From contig CAXBLG010000063.1 of NCBI GenBank assembly GCA_963976395.1, positions 1-20,182 on the forward strand: 20,182 nt of DNA. The letters run 5' to 3'. The translations under genes and the position numbers were made by a program. Below the pieces are notes generated by a model. It did no database searches, had not been told where the DNA came from, and saw only the letters and a program-made list of their open reading frames with translations. Positions 14,372 to 20,182 of this stretch are shown here, one piece after another (position 1 is the first letter of the stretch; the number at the start of each line of letters is the position of its first letter). Source of the stretch: UBA11612 sp963976395. Its GTDB lineage: Bacteria; Pseudomonadota; Alphaproteobacteria; Rhodospirillales; Rhodospirillaceae.

Positions 14372-15768
14372 TGCGTCTCTTAACCCCTCTTGAAAACGGT
14401 GTCTTCAACATGCGCTCGAAAATCTCAAATGTCGTGACAGCCTTGGCCCTCGGCACAGCCGTAGCCTTCGCACCGTCCGCTCCGGCGCTTGCGGTAGACG
14501 CCGCGAGCAGCAAGTTCTCAGGTGATACGTATAAGTATCTTGAGTTGTTCGGCGACGTATTCGAGCGAGTACGAAAAGACTATGTCGAAGAAGTTTCCGA
14601 CCAAGAGCTTCTTGAAAGCGCCATCAACGGAATGCTGACATCGCTTGATCCGCATTCCGGATACATGGCCGCCGACATGTTCAAAGATATGCAGGAAGAT
14701 ACCCGAGGTGAGTTCGGAGGCCTTGGCATCGAAGTCACCATGGAAGCCGGCATTGTAAAAGTGGTCTCGCCCATCGACGACACACCGGCGGCGCGTGCCG
14801 GCGTACAACCCGGCGACTACATCATCGCCATCGACGGCAAGCCTGCCGTTGGCCTGGAACTGAGCGAAGCCGTCGATAAAATGCGCGGCCCGGTCAACGC
14901 GCCTATCACGGTGACCATCCGCCGGGCCGGCATCGATCCGTTCGATATTAAGCTTATCCGCGAGAAGATTACGGTACAGTCGGTGCGTTCACGCGTGGAG
15001 GGCAACAAGGATATCGCATATATCCGCATCAACACTTTCAGCGAACAAACTCAAAACGGTCTTGAAAGCTCAATCAAGAAACTGAATGCCGAACTCGGCG
15101 AGAACTTAAAAGGCTATGTGCTTGATCTGCGCAATAATCCCGGCGGCCTACTCGACCAAGCCGTATCCGTGGTCGACAGCTTCCTTGACCGAGGCGAGAT
15201 CGTTTCCACCCGCACACGTCATGCCGAACAAACCCAGCGATATAATGCGCGGCCCGGAGATTTAACGGGCGGGAAACCCGTTGTCATTCTTATCAACGGC
15301 GGGTCGGCGTCTGCCTCGGAAATCGTTGCCGGCGCTCTGCAAGACCATAAGCGCGCTATCGTTCTTGGCACCCAAAGCTTTGGCAAGGGCTCGGTGCAAA
15401 CCATTGTGCCGCTGGCGCGCGGCGAGAGCGCCATGCGCCTGACCACGGCCCGGTACTACACACCCAGCGGTCGCTCTATCCAAGCCACCGGCATCGTGCC
15501 CGACATTGAAGTGCAGCCTGCCACCGTAACGGCCCTGGCCGCGCCGCGCTTCCAGCGCTCTGAAGCCAGCCTGCCGGGCGCGCTTAGAAACGATACAACT
15601 TCTGAAGAGCCCGCAGATACCGAAGAAGACGCCCAAAGTGAAGATGCCGACAATGCGCCGGAAGCCGAGGGCGAAACCGCTGAGGCGCCACCCGAAGACT
15701 ATCAGCTCCGCCGCGCGGTTGACCTTCTGCAAGGCATCGCTCTGTACCAACGCGCCAGCTTGAACTAA
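14371..15768 (+). CDS. S41-family C-terminal processing peptidase (CtpA type)
   Basis: Periplasmic serine protease that trims or degrades envelope proteins; relatives act on lipoproteins and on peptidoglycan hydrolases. The 465-residue product has a signal sequence (NVVTALALGTAVAFAPSAPALA). A PDZ domain covers about 115-195 (EFGGLGIEV, PAARAGVQPGDYIIAIDGKP). The S41 core contains LDLRNNPGGLLDQAV, the nucleophile Ser314 in GGSASASEI and the general base Lys339 in FGKGSVQT, 25 residues apart as in characterised enzymes. A Glu/Asp-rich low-complexity tail (about 408-445) precedes a final helix. The ATG at 14371 overlaps the envC TAA by one base, suggesting coupling. An ATG at 14410 would give a shorter, more ordinary signal peptide and is a real alternative. 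Neither start has a strong ribosome binding site. Confidence 0.95.
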   Translation: MRLLTPLENGVFNMRSKISNVVTALALGTAVAFAPSAPALAVDAASSKFSGDTYKYLELFGDVFERVRKDYVEEVSDQELLESAINGMLTSLDPHSGYMAADMFKDMQEDTRGEFGGLGIEVTMEAGIVKVVSPIDDTPAARAGVQPGDYIIAIDGKPAVGLELSEAVDKMRGPVNAPITVTIRRAGIDPFDIKLIREKITVQSVRSRVEGNKDIAYIRINTFSEQTQNGLESSIKKLNAELGENLKGYVLDLRNNPGGLLDQAVSVVDSFLDRGEIVSTRTRHAEQTQRYNARPGDLTGGKPVVILINGGSASASEIVAGALQDHKRAIVLGTQSFGKGSVQTIVPLARGESAMRLTTARYYTPSGRSIQATGIVPDIEVQPATVTALAAPRFQRSEASLPGALRNDTTSEEPADTEEDAQSEDADNAPEAEGETAEAPPEDYQLRRAVDLLQGIALYQRASLN

Positions 15769-15802
15769 ATGTTGCTTGGCGTCTTAAGCGACTATTAACG
15801 CG

Positions 15803-15825
15803 ACCCCGGTACACGTAAGCGGGGT
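15803..15825. repeat. 6-bp inverted repeat between ctpA and the deacetylase gene
   Basis: ACCCCG (15803-15808) pairs with CGGGGT (15820-15825) around an 11-base loop in the 147-base spacer. No T-run follows, so it is not a classical terminator; it might be an attenuating or processing hairpin between the two genes. The spacer shows no convincing promoter by eye, only isolated -10-like words such as TATAGT at 15885-15890. Confidence 0.25.
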
Positions 15826-15915
15826 ATACCGTGCAACAAGCTTGGCGTGAAGAACGTCACCGGGCGTCTACGCAAGCCAGCACGTATAGTTAAAAGACGC
15901 TGTCTGGAGGACGTC

Positions 15916-17406
15916 ATGCGGTTTTTACCAGCCGCTCTGCTGAACCGATTACGCCGCGACAAGGTCCAAGACCCCTTTGGTGGGGACGAAGATGATTTTG
16001 GCGGTGAACCCGGCTTTTCGCTCAGCGGACCAAAACTTGCGCTGGCAGCTAGCGGCCTTTTGTTCGTGCTGTTGATCGGAGGTGTGGCGACCGTTGTTTT
16101 GACCGGCGAAGCCCCGAACACGCCACCCCCGGTTATGGGCTCCTTTGCTGATCTCGAAATTGTCGAGGAAGCAGAGCCACCGGCATCGCCGGAAGCTGCC
16201 CCCTCTCTGGAAGCAATCCCCTCCAATGCCATTGCCGCAACAGATCGTTCAGCCGAGCGGCGCCCGTGGCTCACACCAACAGAACCGACAGCAGACGCCT
16301 CTGCACGCCCAGGCGTAAGTGATAATGCGTCAAACCCCGCTCCGGCTGTAAAACCGGCCCCGCCGAAAGCGCCCACCGTAGAAACAGCAGCCATTCCTGA
16401 ACCTGAGACCGTGCCCGAAGTGTCCCCCGAAGCACCTATGGCCGCGATCGCTCCGGAAACTGCCGCACCTACGGAAGCTGCAAACGCGCCTGCTGCCGAA
16501 ATGGAAACGGCCATCGAAGAGGATATAGAACCCGTTCAGGAACGGTCGTTGGCTGATGCCGGTCCAGCCCCAGGCGCCCCGGGGTTAATGAGCGTCGCCG
16601 AAGATTCCCCCGCAGACCTTGCCGGTGGACGCCCGCGCCTCACCGAACCAACCCTCCCACCGACCGACCGGCAGGCCGTCGGCGCGCCTCCACCCCGCTA
16701 CGCCAATCTTGCCAACGTGCGCAATGATGCCGATCGTACACCACCCGCTGCCAACGCCTCAAAAATCGCTGTGGTGGTTGGAGGGCTCGGCTTAAACGCA
16801 ACGGCAACCGAAGCCGCCATACTTAAACTTCCGGCAACAGTTACTCTGGCTTTTAGCCCGTATGCTCGGGATCTAAAAAAATGGGTAGAGATGGCTAAAG
16901 AGCACGGCCATGAAGTGCTGATTGAAATTCCGATGGAGAGCAAGCAGTTTCCCGCGAAAGACCCCGGCCCTCTTGGACTGCTGACGAGCCTGGAAGAAAA
17001 AGAACAAACCGAACGCCTTGAAGCAATCCTCAAGGATGGGGAAGGTGCGGTTGGCGTGCTTGATTCGATGGGAAGCCGCTACCGCGAATCCGATCAACAT
17101 ATCAACGCCGTCTTCAAGAAGTTGAGCGAGAAAAATCTCTACTACGTTCAAGGTGAGCCCGGCGTGCGCGTTGGCGAAGCCACCATCCCAACGGCCATCA
17201 CTGATGTGGTCATAGATGAACGCCCCTTTAGGGCAGCCATTGACGCTCGTCTGGATTATGCTGAACGGCTGGCGAAGTACCAAGGAAGCGCCGTTGTGTC
17301 CCTTAGCGCCAAACCAGTCGGCTTTGAACGCGTCGTGCTGTGGATGGAACAAATCGCGAGCAAGAACATAGTTCTTGCACCGATGTCTCAAGTCCTTATC
17401 CGATAG
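15916..17406 (+). CDS. Divergent polysaccharide deacetylase family protein, membrane-anchored (DUF610/YibQ-like)
   Basis: Predicted inner-membrane protein with a periplasmic carbohydrate-esterase-like domain. The ATG at 15916 is preferred over a GTG at 15847 because GGAGG (15906-15910) lies five bases before it; the product is then 496 residues. Order: a cytoplasmic N terminus (1-40), one membrane helix (about 41-62, LALAASGLLFVLLIGGVATV), a linker of about 215 residues very rich in Ala, Pro and Glu, and the deacetylase-like domain from about 283. That domain shows KIAVVVGGLGLN, VTLAFSPYARDL, HGHEVLIEIPME and DPGPLGLLTSL. In E. coli-type YibQ the first strand ends in Asp-Asp; here it is Gly-Gly, so the usual metal ligand pair is missing and deacetylase activity is doubtful. 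It follows ctpA and precedes rppH. Confidence 0.88.
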   Translation: MRFLPAALLNRLRRDKVQDPFGGDEDDFGGEPGFSLSGPKLALAASGLLFVLLIGGVATVVLTGEAPNTPPPVMGSFADLEIVEEAEPPASPEAAPSLEAIPSNAIAATDRSAERRPWLTPTEPTADASARPGVSDNASNPAPAVKPAPPKAPTVETAAIPEPETVPEVSPEAPMAAIAPETAAPTEAANAPAAEMETAIEEDIEPVQERSLADAGPAPGAPGLMSVAEDSPADLAGGRPRLTEPTLPPTDRQAVGAPPPRYANLANVRNDADRTPPAANASKIAVVVGGLGLNATATEAAILKLPATVTLAFSPYARDLKKWVEMAKEHGHEVLIEIPMESKQFPAKDPGPLGLLTSLEEKEQTERLEAILKDGEGAVGVLDSMGSRYRESDQHINAVFKKLSEKNLYYVQGEPGVRVGEATIPTAITDVVIDERPFRAAIDARLDYAERLAKYQGSAVVSLSAKPVGFERVVLWMEQIASKNIVLAPMSQVLIR

Positions 17407-17411
17407 CCTAA

Positions 17412-17957
17412 ATGAAACCATCATCCGAAGTGAGCGCGGTGAAACCGTATCGCCGCGGCGTTGGAGTTGCGCTTATCGATGACCGTGGCCGCGTATTTGT
17501 CGCCCAGCGCATCGACACTAAAGAATCTGCGTGGCAGATGCCGCAAGGGGGAATTGATAAAGGCGAAACACCGCGCGAAGCCGCACTGCGCGAATTGCAC
17601 GAAGAAATCGGAACCGATAAAGCACGAATCATCGCTGTAACACGAACGTGGCTGCGTTACGATTTGCCGACGGATCTACAAAGCCGAGTTTGGAAGGGTA
17701 AGTTTCGCGGTCAGGAGCAAAAATGGTTCTTGATGAAATTCCTCGGCACAGATACCGACATCAACATTGCAACCGCTCACCCGGAGTTTTCCGCATGGAA
17801 ATGGTTGCCGTTCGCCCAACTTCCCCGTGTCATCGTCGGATTCAAACGAGACATTTACAAACAAGTCCTGAAGGAATTCGGCGACAAAGTAGCGACCTTG
17901 GCGACCAGCACGACGTTGAAATCACCTCGAAAAACAACCGCGCGAAACAAAAAGTGA
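17412..17957 (+). CDS. rppH: RNA pyrophosphohydrolase (Nudix)
   Basis: Converts 5'-triphosphate mRNA ends to monophosphates, opening them to RNase E decay. The 181-residue product starts its fold with YRRGVGVALIDDRGRVFVAQR. It has the full Nudix box: Gly46, then Glu52, then Arg60-Glu61-Leu-x-Glu64-Glu65-x-Gly67, with catalytic glutamates intact. WQMPQGGIDKGE and the later FRGQEQKWFLMKF are typical of RppH/NudH rather than generic Nudix enzymes. A Lys/Thr/Arg-rich tail of about 20 residues ends the protein. It begins six bases after the deacetylase stop, so it is very likely in the same transcript. Its stop (17955-17957) is one base from the end of the convergent di-iron gene. Dinucleoside polyphosphate hydrolysis is a possible side activity in this family. 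Confidence 0.95.
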   Translation: MKPSSEVSAVKPYRRGVGVALIDDRGRVFVAQRIDTKESAWQMPQGGIDKGETPREAALRELHEEIGTDKARIIAVTRTWLRYDLPTDLQSRVWKGKFRGQEQKWFLMKFLGTDTDINIATAHPEFSAWKWLPFAQLPRVIVGFKRDIYKQVLKEFGDKVATLATSTTLKSPRKTTARNKK

Positions 17958-17958
17958 A

Positions 17959-18804
17959 TTAGTTTCCGGCAAAAACGGGTCTGAATCGGCGACCGCGAAA
18001 CCAGATCACGAGCCACAGCGCTTTCGTCATGAGCTTGGCGGCAAACCCGTTCGGCGCAAGACCCGCAGCCTGAGCAAACATATGTCCTGCTCGGCGGACG
18101 TGGCGCACATGGAAAAACCCTAGGCTTCGTTGTGCATAAGCCCGGTTCGAAGCAGCGCGGTCGTAGGGCGCGGCCACAACATTCGCCGCATGATACGCCG
18201 AGGCGATCTCGTCATCGTCGGCCTCGCGAAACCGCGTTAATGCGACTCGCAAACGGTCCCAACGCGCACGCCACCCGTGAGTTTCGCTCAACGCTCCGTA
18301 GCGTTCCATATGAACAAAGAATAGTCGATAATGGCGAAACTCATCGGCAGCAATGTTCTTACAGATTAGTTTTAAAACCGGCTCATCCACCGCATCGCGA
18401 ACAGCCGAATAAAACGAGCTGGTTCCGGTCTCGACCACGCATCGTGCACACAATTCTCCGGTGCGCGACCCCCGTACCGATTCCGTAGCGTCTAGAGGAA
18501 GGCGGTACATTTCGAGAAACCGCGCAAACGCAGCATCAAAGTCGAATTCTGGATCGGCCAGCATCGCCCATTTGCCCAGTGCCATGCCGTGCTGTTCTTC
18601 TTCAACCGCCCATTGCTGTGCGACTTCACAGAACTCCGGATCCTCTCGAAATACATTGCACAGGTAACGCCCATAATCGGCACCGTTGCGCTCGATCATG
18701 GCGGCCGTCTTGATCACCTGAAGCAGATCTGCAGACACCTTTGAGGCATCAAAGCAGGACCAATCGATATCGTTCAGGGTCCAGTGTTGAGCAGTATGGG
18801 TCAT
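17959..18804 (-). CDS. Ferritin-like di-iron protein of unknown function (281 aa)
   Basis: A helical protein with the ligand set of a carboxylate-bridged di-iron centre: Glu38 (AAMIERNGADY), Glu69-x-x-His72 (EEEQHG), Glu125 (VVETGTSSFYS) and Glu155-x-x-His158 (ADEFRHYRLFF). Glu + ExxH repeated twice on four helices is the ferritin-like/rubrerythrin/acyl-ACP-desaturase arrangement. It lacks the rubredoxin-type Cys pairs of rubrerythrin, and the product is longer than ferritins (about 160). The C-terminal third (about 195-281) is basic and ends with a hydrophobic aromatic stretch (ALWLVIWFRGRRFRP), perhaps membrane-associated. Possible roles are an oxygenase, a desaturase-like oxidase or a peroxide/iron-handling protein; the sequence does not decide. 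It is a single-gene minus-strand unit downstream of the atp terminator, with its own candidate promoter, and converges on rppH. Confidence 0.82.
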   Translation of the reverse strand: MTHTAQHWTLNDIDWSCFDASKVSADLLQVIKTAAMIERNGADYGRYLCNVFREDPEFCEVAQQWAVEEEQHGMALGKWAMLADPEFDFDAAFARFLEMYRLPLDATESVRGSRTGELCARCVVETGTSSFYSAVRDAVDEPVLKLICKNIAADEFRHYRLFFVHMERYGALSETHGWRARWDRLRVALTRFREADDDEIASAYHAANVVAAPYDRAASNRAYAQRSLGFFHVRHVRRAGHMFAQAAGLAPNGFAAKLMTKALWLVIWFRGRRFRPVFAGN

Positions 18805-18875
18805 AAAATTCGGCTATCCGGCTGTTTCGAGCGCGCTTTCCGTATAACGCAAATCGGAGCCATCATAAAACATTC

Positions 18876-18905
18876 ATAATCCCCACGAACGAACTGCAGC
18901 GTCAA
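18876..18905 (-). promoter_or_regulatory. Candidate promoter of the di-iron protein gene
   Basis: On the minus strand TTGACG (18905-18900) is followed after 18 bases by GATTAT (18881-18876), a good -35 and a moderate -10. The -35 begins at the very end of the T-tract of the atp terminator, so termination and re-initiation are packed into about 60 bases. The predicted leader is about 65 bases; ribosome binding before the ATG at 18804 looks weak. Confidence 0.4.
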
Positions 18906-18934
18906 TAAAAAGGCCGCGCTTAAAAAGCGCGGCC
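18905..18934 (-). terminator. Rho-independent terminator of the ATP synthase operon
   Basis: On the minus strand GGCCGCGCTT (18934-18925) pairs perfectly with AAGCGCGGCC (18921-18912) over ten base pairs around a three-base loop, followed directly by TTTTTAT (18911-18905). It lies 25 bases past the atpC stop. The plus strand also has T4 after the stem, but no plus-strand gene ends nearby, so its use is for the atp operon. Confidence 0.9.
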
Positions 18935-18959
18935 CCTTTTAAACCCTAAGATATCTACG

Positions 18960-19376
18960 TTAAGCCCCAACCTCGCGGGCAATGGTCTCGACGACAACTT
19001 CAGCCGCAGCGAGTGCCGCCGTAGCGCTGGTCTTTGCGGCCTCATCGCTCGCCTGCGCCAAGGCTGCCTGAGCCTTAGACAATTGATCTGCCGCATATTG
19101 CCGGTTGGCTTGTGCGCCGGGAATCGCTTCATCCACCAAGACCGTGCATGTAGTGCGAGTCACCTCGGCGAAACCACCGGTGACAAAATAGCGTTCGGCC
19201 ACCGCACCGTCCTTATACACGTCGATAAAGCCGGGCCGCAAAGTGGACAACGTCGGCGCGTGCAACGGAAGCACGCCAAAGGCACCTTCGGTTCCAGGTA
19301 CCACGACCATTTCCACGGGCTCGGAAATCAAAAGCCGCGCCGGGGATACCAATTCGAAATCAAGCGTTTCGGCCAT
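18960..19376 (-). CDS. atpC: ATP synthase F1 subunit epsilon
   Basis: Part of the central stalk of F1Fo ATP synthase; links gamma to the c-ring and can restrain ATP hydrolysis. The 138-residue product has the N-terminal beta sandwich (about 1-85) with FELVSPARLLISEPVEMVVVPGTEG and the conserved GVLPLHAPTLSTLRPG. The C-terminal helical hairpin (about 90-138) is Ala-rich (KAQAALAQASDEAAKTSATAALAAAE) and less conserved, as usual. AGGA lies about seven bases before the ATG. It follows atpD after 33 bases and is the last gene of the operon, with a strong terminator just downstream. Confidence 0.97.
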   Translation of the reverse strand: MAETLDFELVSPARLLISEPVEMVVVPGTEGAFGVLPLHAPTLSTLRPGFIDVYKDGAVAERYFVTGGFAEVTRTTCTVLVDEAIPGAQANRQYAADQLSKAQAALAQASDEAAKTSATAALAAAEVVVETIAREVGA

Positions 19377-19409
19377 ACTGTAATCCTGCGTTCGGGTGTC
19401 GTGCGCCCG

Positions 19410-20182
<773 letters not shown>

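Noticed and set aside
15795..16514. 239-codon open frame on the minus strand opposite the deacetylase linker
   Set aside because: Its Ala/Gly/Ser-rich product is the complement of the Ala/Pro/Glu-rich linker in a high-GC gene. It has no recognisable domain, and the opposite strand has a clear gene.

Overview
The window is a stretch of chromosomal housekeeping genes from an alphaproteobacterium. The order recR/YbaB/dnaX next to the SRP RNA gene, the set gpmI–envC–ctpA–divergent polysaccharide deacetylase–rppH, and the def–fmt–truA group all match arrangements known from that class, and GC is moderate to high. The exact order (Rhodospirillales-like or Rhizobiales-like) cannot be settled by eye. 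I see no rRNA, tRNA, CRISPR array, insertion sequence, prophage or attachment site.

Layout. Bases 1-1281 (+) hold the 3' part of dapE (lysine/peptidoglycan precursor synthesis) and a multi-pass membrane protein of unknown function. Bases 1297-4196 (-) are a translation-related group, def–fmt–GNAT acetyltransferase–truA, acting on nascent protein starts, initiator tRNA and tRNA pseudouridylation. Bases 4276-6098 (-) are a coupled pair: an exported DUF4139 protein and a small four-helix membrane protein. rmuC (6251-7402, +) diverges from that pair and converges on a DUF4136-type lipoprotein (7415-8101, -). Bases 8251-10933 (-) are recR, ybaB-type and dnaX, with the SRP RNA gene just upstream at about 11036-11136 (-).

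Bases 11341-17957 (+) form one long co-oriented unit: gpmI (glycolysis), then an EnvC-like amidase activator, a CtpA-type periplasmic protease, a membrane-anchored divergent polysaccharide deacetylase, and rppH (mRNA 5' end processing). The middle three all act on the cell envelope and probably work together in wall remodelling and cell separation. rppH converges almost directly on a four-helix di-iron (ferritin-like) protein (17959-18804, -), which lies between the envelope cluster and the end of the ATP synthase operon (atpD partial, atpC, -, with a clear intrinsic terminator at about 18905-18934).

The region looks largely ordinary and I do not see a new multi-gene defence or mobile system. 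The points most worth a second look are the gpmI upstream region (two identical palindromic boxes two helical turns apart, an inverted repeat in the core promoter, and a promoter placed so the mRNA may be leaderless), the orphan di-iron protein, the DUF4139/small membrane protein pair, and three convergent gene junctions with 1 to 15 bases between stop codons.
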